Part shown: in pieces, positions 50,074 through 60,974 of the stretch | Position numbering within the stretch: position 1 is the stretch's first letter | Layout of the letters: each line of letters begins with the position of its first letter | NCBI GenBank assembly: GCA_964036155.1 | Contig: OZ038423.1 | Span: forward strand, 6,959,249 to 7,023,248 | Length of the DNA stretch: 64,000 nt | Direction: 5' to 3' | Source: Diploscapter coronatus | Lineage: Eukaryota > Nematoda > Chromadorea > Rhabditida > Rhabditidae | The notes under the pieces: model-generated | What the model saw: only the letters and a program-made list of their open reading frames with translations | Told to the model about the DNA's origin: nothing | Database searches by the model: none | Made by a program: the position numbers and the translations under genes

Positions 50074-51295
50074 TTTACCTCTTATTAATAATAATAATAA
50101 TAGCAATAATAATTTGCTAACTGATCATCTATCAATTTCTAGATTTTCAAATTATGTTCTCTTCTTCTAATATTCCCACATCGTCTTTAAGAATAATGTG
50201 AATTATAAGAATATCAAACTCTGTCATTGATTTTGATGTTTCGTTTTAAGTAAAGGTTCGTATTCTATCACTTTAGTTCCACATTGCAGAAACGTTAAGA
50301 CGGTAGTTACTAAATTCCGTCAGTACTGACAGACTCTATAGCTTGATGTATGGTAGGTAGACTAGAGTTGGGCGAAATAGTGTGGAAAAAGAAGGCCTAC
50401 CATCCTATTTCGCATTTCATACGGTTTCCAGCTAGCCGACCATGGTTACATTTACTTGTGGAATGGCTCTTAAGGAAAAACTTAGAAGTTAAACCTCGCC
50501 ACCGATATGCCCAAGGCATGGCGTAAATGGGAAGTTAGTAAACCCATAGATTCTCATAAATAATCCCCTTCTGAGACAAATTAGATCTCGTTAATTGTTT
50601 TCAAAAACAATTTTTCTAGAAAAATTCAAAAGTAAGTTGTTAAATTATGAATGAACACCCTGTATTTTTTATTCCTGCCCATTTCAAATTTCTCCTTCTG
50701 AATTCATACATAAAAAAAAGATTGTCATTACATTGTTATCTCGAAAAAAGTAAAGTTGAAATTTCCCATTCTTGGTCATTTAAAGTCGACATTCAACGGC
50801 AACGATAACAAGATAACGGTATCTTCGTCACTGCATAAATGAGCGTCGTGACATTTCTGATATCGAAATGTCAATTGGATTATCAAATTCTGAATATTTT
50901 CCTGTTTTTGAGAAATGTCAACTTTTAAAAGTCCGTCTCGTCATTCACAAAACAACAATGTTATTATTATTGTTGTCGTCGCATGCAGTGCAGTGACTAA
51001 TGCAATCGTTCCGATGAAGTCTGACGAAATGCTGCGTTGCAAATTGATTCTATTCTTACTAAAAGTCGACCAAGATATCGAAATCTTTCGCCATCTCTCT
51101 TTGCCTGTCCCTGCCCTATAAATGCCCGATCCCCTGCTCAGTCCCTCCCAATTCCTTCCTTTCTTTTCCCCTCTCCCCCCTCTATTTCGAGTTTTGACGT
51201 GTCTTATTTTGCCTCTCTTCTCCCGCGTCTTTTCTCTCATTTCTCGTTCTTTGCCCGCGTTTTTGGGAATAATCGTTTTCGCGTTCGATTTCTGA
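50074..51295. other. 3' UTR and intergenic DNA
   Basis: Just after the stop is a short AATAATAAT microsatellite (about 50086-50110). A copy of the 33.7-kb MITE family lies at 50341-50435. The stretch 51100-51260 is pyrimidine-rich. No further gene was recognised. Confidence 0.4.
50341..50435. repeat. Copy of the 33.7-kb MITE family, opposite orientation
   Basis: GGCGAAATAGTGTGGAAAAA, GAAGGCCTACCATCC and ATTTCATACGGTTTCCA correspond to the reverse complement of the element at 33681. The ends are diverged. Confidence 0.5.
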
Positions 51296-51488
51296 GGGCG
51301 CGTTCATACTTAGTTGCATGCAACTTGCAATTCGCGTGCAACTCGGCGAAATAGTATGAGAAACGCGGAGAGCGGCCAAATTGCAGCAAGTTGCATGCAA
51401 TTTTGTCCATTCATTCTCTCTTCATTTTCCGCGCTATTTTGAGCGAGTTGCAAGTTGCATGCAACTGCAACTAAGTATGAACGCGCCC
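51296..51488. mobile_element. 193-bp MITE, PIF/Harbinger-like, upstream of TXNL1
   Basis: The inverted ends GGGCGCGTTCATACTTAGTT and AACTAAGTATGAACGCGCCC are perfect for 20 bp, and the match continues with GCATGCAACTTGCAA. The flanks are TGA at 51293-51295 and 51489-51491, a 3-bp duplication. The terminal pattern (GGG, then TCATA) resembles the element at 44630. It ends 184 bp before the TXNL1 start codon. Confidence 0.8.
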
Positions 51489-51672
51489 TGAAGCACAGGA
51501 TTCTTCGCCACGTTGTCACATCAAGAGGAATGGAATTCAGAAGAGGTTATCGATTCTGGTTCACTTTCTTTTGATGTGACGAAATGTCGGTGCCGAAGAG
51601 TTCAAATCATCATTTTCATGCTTCTTTTTATTCTGTCTGTTTCAGCGCGTGTCAGCCGCCAGTCAATCAGCC

Positions 51673-54600
51673 ATGCCTGTCCACCACTGCGAAGACGATG
51701 ACGACTTCAACGCCCAGCTGGCGAAGGCCGGACAGACCCCCGTGGTGGTCGACTGGTTCGCTGAATGGTCAGTCGAATATCGATCGATTTAAGGAGAGTC
51801 ATCAAATTGTGGTGTTCAGGTGCGGTCCGTGCAAGATGATCGCCCCACAGTACGAGGCCTTCTCCAACAAGTACTCGCAGCTCGTCTTCCTCAAGGTCGA
51901 CGTCGACAAGTGCGAAGGTGGGAGATCTTGTGCATTTGATAAAAATGAGAAACTTCTCAAATTCCAAGATGCGGATTGAGTCACGATGTATCCTGTGAAT
52001 CAGTTGTTGAAATTCTGACTGTTTAGGAGAAATTGAATGTTCTGTTTCAGGAGCGGCTGCTTCGAACGGCGTGCAGGCGATGCCCACTTTCATGATCTTT
52101 GTCGGAGGGTAAGAATTGGTTATTTTTACTATAAGGGAAAAAACTAATCGAGAGAATCCGAATTCTCTAAACATTAGAATGCATGCAAGTGAAATTGTAT
52201 GGTTTTCAGAAAGAAGGTGAGCGGCGACGACAACATGTTGCGTGGAGCGAACGCAGAGAAACTCGAGGCCCTGATCAAGAAGTTCGCGGATCAGGCCCCT
52301 GCTGGAGAGGTTCCCGGACAGGTCAGTCATTTACAAATACTTCCACAAGTCAAACAATATAATGGTGGTTGTCTAACATTTTAGGCCTAATTATTATATT
52401 ACCGTGTTGCCTATTTCGTCTATTATTTTGCTAATCCACAACAATGTTAGGGAGATTTTGGCTGGAATTCGAGATTGCTTTTCAGAAGGAATAATTATTC
52501 GGTCTTGTTGCGTAGATTGCCTCACAATCCCTCGTGGTCGAATCGACTTAGTGCGCCGGTTAAATTACTTATAAAGTGACTTTTCAATTCAAATTCAGTA
52601 TTCCGCTGTTTTACCCTATCTATCCACATCCACAAATTTACATTGATTGTACCAAATTTTCATTGAATGCGTCCACACAACGTTTTCTTCTCCAATAATT
52701 CTCCGGACTGCTTCAGAATGTTTGCCTTTTCAATCGCAATTTCATTTATATTCTCGTTTCCTTTTTCCGGTATCTTACCAATTTCTCTCAAACCAACGAT
52801 GATAGTTGTATCGGTATTGTTGAAATGAAACGGTTTTCTGATTATATAAAATTGTTCATTTTTACTTTAAAAACACATGCATATTTGATGATTTTGGCAT
52901 TCACAATTGGGAATTGAGAAAAATTGCACAGAAGGAAATGATGAGTCACTGAATTGAATCGATGCACACAACATTTCCTAGAGTGACTTTGTTGATCGTG
53001 TAGGACGCATTTAATGAAAACTTGACTAGGTTTCACTAACCTTGAAATGGAGAGATAGGGCTTGTGTGTGTATATATAGAATGTATGTCGAAATGTTTGA
53101 AAGAGACTGCAAAATCGATTTGACAAGCTCTTCAGAACTGAAATAATTTGAAACAATCGATCGAGATGTTGTTTTCGTAATCTCGAGTTTTGAGTGAATC
53201 CGCCGTCTGTAATTCGGTTCTTCACCTCAGCAATTGTGTTGTGTTTTGTTGCTCTCTCCACTGCTGTAATGCACATAAAAAGTGAATGAAGGTGATACTT
53301 GAATGCGGAAAGAGAAGTTTAATGAAATACTTACTGATCAACAAGGTACAAGAATAATTGATTGTCATAGACATTTTTGAGAGAAAGAAAAGTGATCACG
53401 ATAACTGATCAATTCGTCAATTACTCCAAGTGATTTTGATCAAATTCGAATTCTGTTTGTTTACTGAGGTTTAGAAAGTGGAACTGGGTGAATTAGACAG
53501 TTCTTGTCTTCTTTATTTTGCTCGTTCACTCCTTTTCTGCTCTTTTCTCTTCCCAATCACATTTCTTTCTTTACCTTTTTTGTTTAACTTCGCCAAAGTC
53601 TCCCAACAAATTCGAAAATCAAACGAATCAATGAAGCCATTCACAAATGCATTCGGAAGTTGGGCAGAATTGCTCTGGCAACGGGATAACCGCTTGCTGT
53701 CTCGAAATGCGTGCATACTTCGGTGCAAGAGAAGTCGAGAATAATTTATGAGTTTGCAACGAAACAAAGTGGAGTTTAGAATGTTAGACAGCCAGCAAAA
53801 TGAGGAAAAAATGAAGATTAAATGAGATTTTGCAGATCGACTTGTTGGCTTTGATTGACAAGAACCAGATCGAGTGTCTGAACAACTCGGACGAGACTAG
53901 CATCAGGGGATTCATCGAGGGTGAGAATTTGACATTGGTAGAATAAAAGACGAAAATAATGCGAAACTACATGCCTGACTCTATAGTGAGCAGTTTCTGT
54001 CGAATAAGAATTCTTTGAAATGGGTAAATGAGGGTTCAAACTGCGAAGTTATTTGGGTCACCTATTATTTTGCAACATGACATTCGTTATCAGCATGGTC
54101 GACTTGGATATTTCACCAATTTTAAACCGAGTCTGTTATACACCATTTACTTTTCTGCTAGCTATAACGATACTCAAGATTTGGTTCTATTTCAGGTTCT
54201 GAACACAAGTTGGTGTCTGACTGCGACGAGCAGCTGATCATCGCCTTCCCCTTCACACAGCCCGTCAAAGTCCACTCCGTCGGTATCAAGGTGAATTTCT
54301 TGATTTTGGCAATCTTTATGATTTTATTTTTTCAGGGAAATGGCAAGCACACGCCCAAGTCCGTGTACGTCTTCCAGAATCTGCCGAAGACACTCGACTT
54401 CGATGGGGCTTCCGGACTGGAACCCACTCAGATCCTCGAATTCGGGGAGAAGGCACAGTCTGGTACGAGTTTTTGTTTTTATTACAAGAAATCATTTTCT
54501 TTCAGTAGATTTTATGCTCGCACAAACTTTCAGCTATGAGTTGTATTTTCACTTTCATGCACAATCTTCCATTTCAATCCTTCTTCGACATGCTAAAAAT

Positions 54601-55126
54601 ATGCCCGGAATTTTAAATTTAGCGAAATAAATGGGAAAGGATCTTCAGTATTTCCTGTTAGTTGAATGAATTATGAATTTGTATGATTAGTGATTTTTAG
54701 TCTTGAAAATTTCAGGTGACGGAGAGATTCAGCAGGTGAAATACGTTAAGTTCCAGAACGTGCGTTCGCTGCAGCTTTTCATCAAAGATAACCAGGGCGG
54801 AGATGATGTGAGTCTGCTTTCTTCCTTGCACTCAATATTCAATATAACTCAACATGTTTCAGGTAACAGATCTGCGCAGTCTCAAAATCTACGGAACTCC
54901 ACTGTCTGCCGTTAACATGGGCGAGTTCAAGCGAGTAAGAAAGTCGATTATTTGACTAGAATTTTGTGCATGAATATCCATTTTTCCTTGGGGATTGCAA
55001 TACTATTGTTGGTCATATATCTAAGCGAGAAGAAATCGAGACTTTGATTTAAAGGAATTATAAAATTGTCGCATTTTATTGCGTTTCTTTCAGGTGGCCG
55101 GTAAACCAGGAGAGGCTGCTCACTAA
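51673..55126 (+). CDS. TXNL1: Thioredoxin-like protein 1 (TXNL1) with PITH domain
   Basis: Ten exons (51673-51767, 51820-51917, 52051-52108, 52210-52321, 53836-53920, 54196-54290, 54336-54462, 54716-54807, 54863-54934, 55094-55126) give 288 residues, matching the family's 289. The N-terminal thioredoxin domain has the active site WCGPC at about 32-36 (split by an intron), [11 protein letters not shown] and the cis-proline block [12 protein letters not shown]. The C-terminal PITH domain includes ESDCDEQL-like [35 protein letters not shown]-like [26 protein letters not shown] and the end [14 protein letters not shown]1 is a cytosolic redox protein that binds the 26S proteasome. A 3' splice-type site at 51645 lies 27 bp before the ATG. 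COG1 follows in the same direction after 528 bp. Confidence 0.96.
52322..53835. other. Large TXNL1 intron (1.5 kb), no nested gene supported
   Basis: By far the longest intron of TXNL1. A minus-strand open frame covers 52842-53276, but its composition and lack of any motif argue against a gene. No repeat ends were recognised. Confidence 0.5.
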
Positions 55127-55654
55127 ATATCAGACCCTCCATTCATTCTTCAATCCTTGTTTGGTGCATCTCATTCTCGTTCGATCATTTAGTCTTTTCA
55201 CTGCAACTTCGAAAAGTTCAAGTTGTGACGTCACGCCAAAAACCATCATCTAAACTAGAAACCTTTCATTCGTTTCTTACCCTATTTACGAGGCAACTCT
55301 TCCATTAGGCCGGTTTCAATTTTTACAAGTGTTTCTTATTTATTTCTTCTCATTTTTCTTTGTTTGTAATTTATTCTATTTCATCTACCTTTTCGTATAA
55401 TATGAACTTTTATCGAAAACTGGTTTTAGCCTTTTAAATTGCAGATTTCTTGCGAGCTCATTTGCAATTGCTGGCAAATCTATGCAGTTACATTTTATTC
55501 TTTTTGCTGAACTATTTGCTAATTTTAAAATAAATTAAGGAATTTAATAGTTTTTGAAATTAATTAGTGATAGACCGTTCGATCGGATAGATATTTGATT
55601 GATTGTGAATTCGTAGATTTGAAATGATCGTGGTTTTTGCAGAGGCAGTCAAGG
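55127..55654 (+). promoter_or_regulatory. TXNL1-COG1 intercistronic region with candidate trans-splice site
   Basis: AATAAA at 55529-55534 is a good polyadenylation signal for TXNL1. A strong 3' splice site (gtggtttttgcag) ends at 55642, 108 bp further on and 12 bp before the COG1 start codon. A polyA signal followed about 100 bp later by an acceptor just before the next ATG is the usual layout of SL2-type trans-splicing in nematode operons. No independent COG1 promoter is evident. Confidence 0.6.
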
Positions 55655-58600
55655 ATGGACGTGGATCGTTTAATGAAGGACTTGACTGTCGAGCAGCTCG
55701 ACAACATACAGTCCAATCTGCAGTGAGTTCTTTTCTTCGAAAATTCACTTCGACCGAAAGATGTCTGAATTGTGATGTTGAAGTGATGATTCGAGAACAA
55801 CATTTTGCGAGCTTCTGTTCAAGGCTAAAAATGAAATTTTTAAATATGGAAGGGAAACGAAATGACCAAAGAAAAAACTCCGAAACGAAATTAGTTTTGC
55901 CATGTTCTGCATATTTGAGTGAACACAGTTCCCTCTTCTGTACCCGGCTTATCCTTGTCACCAATCTGGTACTTGCAAGCTCACACTTGAATCTCAGTCA
56001 ACTCCACATAAATCGAAGGTTATTCAATGAATTGGAAAAGCGACCTGTTTTCAAGCGTGCAAAATCAACAGAATGCCTAGCTGGCCGACCGAGAAGAAGA
56101 GAAATATCAGCATTTCTCTAGAGAAATAGAAAATATCAAAATATATGTCAAAACTCACGAAATAATTCAAAATACAAGAAAAAATGCGAATTTTTGCACA
56201 ATATTGAAAAAAAAAAAGTGAAAAAAAACATTGCCATTTCAGGACGGAAATGGAGAGCAAGAAAGAAGCGCTGCGCGAGATGGTCGGTCGCCGTTACAGA
56301 GACATAATCGAGGCGTCCAGCGAGGTTCGCAGAGTGCGCGACTTGGCCCAGCAGCTGAGTGCCTCTCTAGCCAGTGCTCGTTCCACTCCTGCTACCGGAG
56401 AGATCAGGTTGGAAATTTACTCCTCAATTTCTCCTCTCACACGATTTTGTTCATTAACAATAGCAAGTCACGCCTTCTTTACTCCCAAAATGTGTGTACC
56501 GCGAAGAAATATTCCAGTCGACGTAGCATCCTTCTCCCTTTTGTCTTTTTCTGGAGGGAAGAAATCTTTCCTCCGGTACTGAAGTATGGGAGCAAGACAG
56601 TATATATTTTATCGCGTGAAAAAAGCGAGGAGTCGAATAACGACGACTAAAAGGCACCTAACAGTGAAGTACGGTAATAGGCGGCTGATACGCCCACCGA
56701 ATTTCGCATGCAAAAGTTTTTCGTTAATGGACATGATTGAATGTTTCTGTTAAAAATTATCCTCTTTCAATGCATAAAAATGAAAGCGCGTTTAGGAGAG
56801 GTGAATGTTCATTTCAAATTTTTGATATCGTGCGTTCACTCGCGGGAAAATATATTGGCAATTTTTCTTCAGATATTTTTGTACAATTCAAAATAAAGAT
56901 GATATGAATGTCAACCGTTTTTAACCTGATTCCAGACACGCATCTCGTGACTCTCTGGCATCGATCTGGCGTTTCATCGCAGTGCACCGTCTGCTTCCTC
57001 TGGTTGGCGATTCTCGGGGCGATGCTCTCACAGACGCATATGCTCTGCTGCTCTCTGAGCAGATCCACAAGGAACTCGTCACTGAGCATCTTCCCAATTC
57101 GGTAATTTCACCTTCGTTTTTGGTATAAGCTATTTACTTTCAACCCTGAAGAAACTCTATATTCCTCCCATTCAAATGCCGCTACAAGATTGAAGCAACC
57201 TAGGCGCAGCACTTGAATCAGAATAATCATGCCATCTACCCCCTATAGTATTTTTTGCGTTTGACCCAAATGCTTCCTGGGTCTGAATGGAAGATTTCTT
57301 TCCCAAATTTTAGAAACTGTCTCAATTTGAGTATTCTGGTTTATTTGCAGCTGCAATATGCAGTCTCCTCGATGACAGGTCGAGTGTTGCGCACTCGAGT
57401 GGCAGTCCGTGCCGATCTGCGTAGAGAGCTGGGCGAGTTGTCTACTTCTGACTGGCTGGCCAATCAGCTCGCTGCCATCGCCATTCTCGACACGAGCGTC
57501 GATCTCGACCAACTGCTCGATCTGTATTTGGAGGCTAGGAAGGTAAGAAAATTGATTCATTTATTCATCAAAACCACTTTCTAGGATTTTTTGTAAGTTA
57601 AATGTCGAATAAGTTGTGCTATTTTGCAATATACTTTATAAGTATTGTCTGATTTGCATATATAGCGAATGCGAAGTTTGGCTGAATTTGCGCTCACAAT
57701 TTGCCAAAGTCAGATTCAAACTTGATGAGAATACCACTAGCTTTCAATATCCACATTCGGTGTCGATAGATTCTTATTTTGCCGTGAAAAATAGTGCCTT
57801 TAAGATGAGGTACAGAAAGGAGTTTTGATAATTTTTAGTTTGCGTAATCTGTTTTTTGTTACTTACATTTTAATTTTATCAATATCAATTCCAGTCGCAC
57901 ATCGGGAAACTGATCGACGAATCGTCGTCTCTGCTGCACATCGTCGGTGAATTGAAAGCGACTCTGCAGGCAATCGAACAGCTCTTCGCACAGGGCGAAA
58001 TGACCAGAGTTCTGCAGGCTATTGCCTCGATTGGATGGAGGCCAGGTAAGGAGCGATTCAGATTTAGTAAAACTCATCTGACAAGAGCTTGCAAAATATT
58101 ATCTACTTTCTCTTTCTGATTTCATACGGCAATACTGTCCTTTCTCTTATGGAATTTGAAAGAGAAAGATTGAAAGAAAATAGTACTATAATTTAATGAT
58201 GAGATAAAAGTGCGATGAAATGTTTAAACTGACTCAAATCCATTCAGCTCTAATTGACTCGCTGATTTCTGTAGAAGCGAGTGCTTTCGACAAAGTGATG
58301 AACGCAGAAATGGAAAAGGTGAACAGACTGCAGAGGGAGAGGAAGGTGTGTTTACGTTAATCGTTTACTGCAATTTGTAATGACGATATTTATAAATTTT
58401 ACAACACAAGGTAAACAAATTATTAGCTGTAGTAATAATTTTATAGTTGGAAGGTCATAATTCGCATACCACAAGAAGCCCAATCGTTCCCCACCTTTTC
58501 CCTACAATGGATAATTCGCGATATTGTCATTGTATGCTCAAAATGCATAAATGCTCCGCAATCTCATCCCATATCAGCTTTTGATTTTCGATTGAGCTTA

Positions 58601-60974
58601 GCCTGATCTCTAAAAACAGTAATAAAAGCATCAGAACACGACCACCTTCTGCTTGTCTATCCACAAAGCATTGAAACCTTCAGTAACTTCGTTACAGGGG
58701 TTGCTGAGGCCGCTATAGAAAAAGGTCAGTTGAATGAAAACAGACCGTCCAGACACAACTGTTGTCAGAAACCATATAGCTCTACCTTGTGAAATTGGGC
58801 ACAGGAAAATAATTGGGACCAAGTCTAACCAGCAGACACCATATATGTATAATGTCTACTCTATCGGAGGTTCATAATTAATTTTTCGAGTTTTGGAAAA
58901 ATATGGCTGAATTATAGGAGTTGCAATTAGGGAGGGATGAACTACTACATTTATATCTAAAATGTCGATATTTAGATATAAGGAAAAGATGATAAAATAC
59001 AGTTAAAATTTCAGATTGGGAAATTGCTGACTCAACGCATTAATGACAAATGCAGCGAGTGGATCGAGGGGTAGGTATTTTCAAGGATTTGTGTTTCGAA
59101 GAATATTTTGCAGAGTGTGTGCATTGGTGCATCCGTCCGTGATGTCGATCTGCGACTTCTACAGCAAAACTGACGACATCATCGAGTTCCTGCACGCGCT
59201 CAGCGAGGTGCTCAGAGAGGTGGATATTCTTTCAAAATTTATTATTGCTTGATTTCTCAAAGAGCAATTTCTAAGGTCTACTTGTGTCAGAAATTTCATG
59301 AAGACCACCTCTACCGTCTAAAACACGGCTAAAAACTTAGAAATATCTTAATAACTTTCAAAGGCAAGGATTATCATTACGAAACATGATTTTTGAGTCC
59401 TACAACTACAAGACTCTGGGCTTTTTGAAATTCAGGTCGGAAAACCTACAAAAGGGTTAGGGTTAGGACTAGGTGGTGGGCTAATTTGGTACCAAAATGT
59501 GGAGCTAGATGGACTGATAATTTAATGTTAAATTTACCCCTACCCGATCCTAGCCTAGCTTTCCTAAACCCGTTTTGACACATCTTTCATTTTGCCTCGC
59601 ATATTCAAATGTCCGACCCACCTACACAACATATTCAAAGAGCTACAGATTCTTCAGCAAATCTAACGAAAATTATTTGACTGTTTCTCAAGTACGAAAC
59701 TCAGGACTGGCCCCGCATCTGTTCGAATTCGACGATCTACCAGCGTCTCTTCCGGAATGTCATCATCGACAAATTCAAGGTATTCAAGGGTTGTTGGGAT
59801 GGTCGGCAATACTCTTCAGACATTGATCTCTCGCGACCTGCAATCCCTGGAATCAGATCTGATGCAGTCACTCGAATCGAGGATCAGCCTGGCTCCGCCC
59901 CCTCTGTTCGAAAAAAGAAGCGGTGCCAAATTCGATGCTCTCCTCGGAGTCGGCATTTCCGAGAATATGCAAAAGTGAGAAGTCTGAAAGTTGCTGTTCA
60001 GCAAACTTGATCAATTTCCAGAGCGATAATCGCATTTTATGGAGGCGTTCAGAATGTGCAGGAGTCTGTCGCCAAATATGAAAAGGCTGGAATTAAAAGG
60101 GAGAATTAAAATAATCAAACAAATAAAATTGCAGGTTGGCATGGAGTCGAATTTGGAAGCAATTCGCTCTGCAATGTCTCAGAATATCGAGGAAATTCTG
60201 ACGAGGTGAGTGGATAGTTTTATGAAAAAATAGGAAAACTGAATCTAGCATTTTGTACAGTTTTTTTTTCTTGAATTGTCATAATAAATTGTTATACTTC
60301 TTTTTAATACTATATCTCTTCATCTCAGATTGTCTGAATGGCCCTCGAATTCGAAGGAATCCTCCTCTGAGCTCTCTTCCGACCCGACCTCGCTGAGTCT
60401 GTCACGAACCCGACTGTCTCTAGCCCTTCTGCACTGCGATGCAGGGAAGACCTGTACAGCTCTGGGCAGAGACGGGGAGAGGATTGGACGCGTCAACAAG
60501 AAACTCCACGCGGCTGTCGAGACTGCACTCGGGTTAGTCTTTTTGAAATTTATACTTTTATTTTTTTTATTTTTAAACAATTTTATTGGAGAGTTGGGGC
60601 AGGACTTTGAATCTTATTGGACTAGGATCCATTTATTTTCTGCTCTTGATAGACTTCGTGTCACTGTAAATTCCTTGAGTGTATAAGAAATAGGAAGCGC
60701 AAACTTTCTCTGAAGTTAGGTGCTTATATCTCTCAATCTCTATCAAATTGAGTAGGCTGACTTCATCACTTTATTCGACGATTTTTTTGGGCATTTGGTC
60801 TCGGTTAGAATTATCGGATGCAGGAGAGTAGAAATAGAATTCGTCGTTAAGTAGGAGATGTGTAGGGCTCTGACGATCTTCGGAGATTAATTAGGACTTC
60901 CTATCTTGTGCTGGATTCTAATTTCTGTTGCTATTAGGATTCTCAGGGCAGAGCATGTTGCGTTGTTGCCATAG
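55655..60974 (+). CDS. COG1: Conserved oligomeric Golgi complex subunit 1, C-terminal half not found
   Basis: Thirteen well-supported exons run to 60532: 55655-55722, 56243-56407, 56936-57101, 57351-57542, 57895-58045, 58275-58345, 59015-59070, 59114-59219, 59705-59779, 59820-59974, 60022-60085, 60135-60205, 60329-60532. A weak last exon (60938-60974) supplies a stop, for about 526 residues. The N-terminus matches COG1 (MDVDRLMKDLTVEQL, ESKKEALREMVGRRYRDIIE), with helical segments such as LPLVGDSRGDALTDAY and LLHIVGELKATLQAIEQLF. COG tethers vesicles in retrograde Golgi traffic. Animal COG1 is usually 750-980 residues, and the last 300-450 are not seen here. The intron at 60086 appears to use a GC donor (AAAG|GCTGGA). 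The gene follows TXNL1 in an operon-like arrangement. Confidence 0.82.
58631..58837 (-). pseudogene. Possible membrane-protein gene fragment inside a COG1 intron
   Basis: The minus strand has a stop-free frame of about 65-70 codons of unusually protein-like composition: VPIIFLCPISQGRAIWFLT, then VFIQLTFFYSGLSNPCN and NALWIDKQKVV before a stop. It has hydrophobic runs separated by polar turns, as in a polytopic membrane protein. No flanking exons were found, so it may be a pseudogene or transposon-carried fragment. The family is not recognised. Confidence 0.25.
59450..59580. repeat. Inverted repeat in a COG1 intron
   Basis: AAAAGGGTTAGGGTTAGGAC on the left is roughly mirrored by CTTTCCTAAACCCGTTTTG on the right, with GGTGGTGGG/ACCCCTACCC inside. 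It is a small foldback element. The telomere-like GGGTTAGGGTTAGG is part of its arm. Confidence 0.5.

Noticed and set aside
52842..53276. 144-codon open frame on the minus strand within the TXNL1 intron
   Set aside because: No motif, signal or splice context; the composition (many Cys, His and Phe in no pattern) looks like chance in AT-rich DNA.
55560..56121. Large open frames on both strands around the first COG1 intron
   Set aside because: They overlap the COG1 exon 1 in other frames and show no family resemblance.
59460..59480. GGGTTAGGGTTAGG as a telomeric or interstitial telomere signal
   Set aside because: Only two units, and they form one arm of a local inverted repeat inside a COG1 intron.
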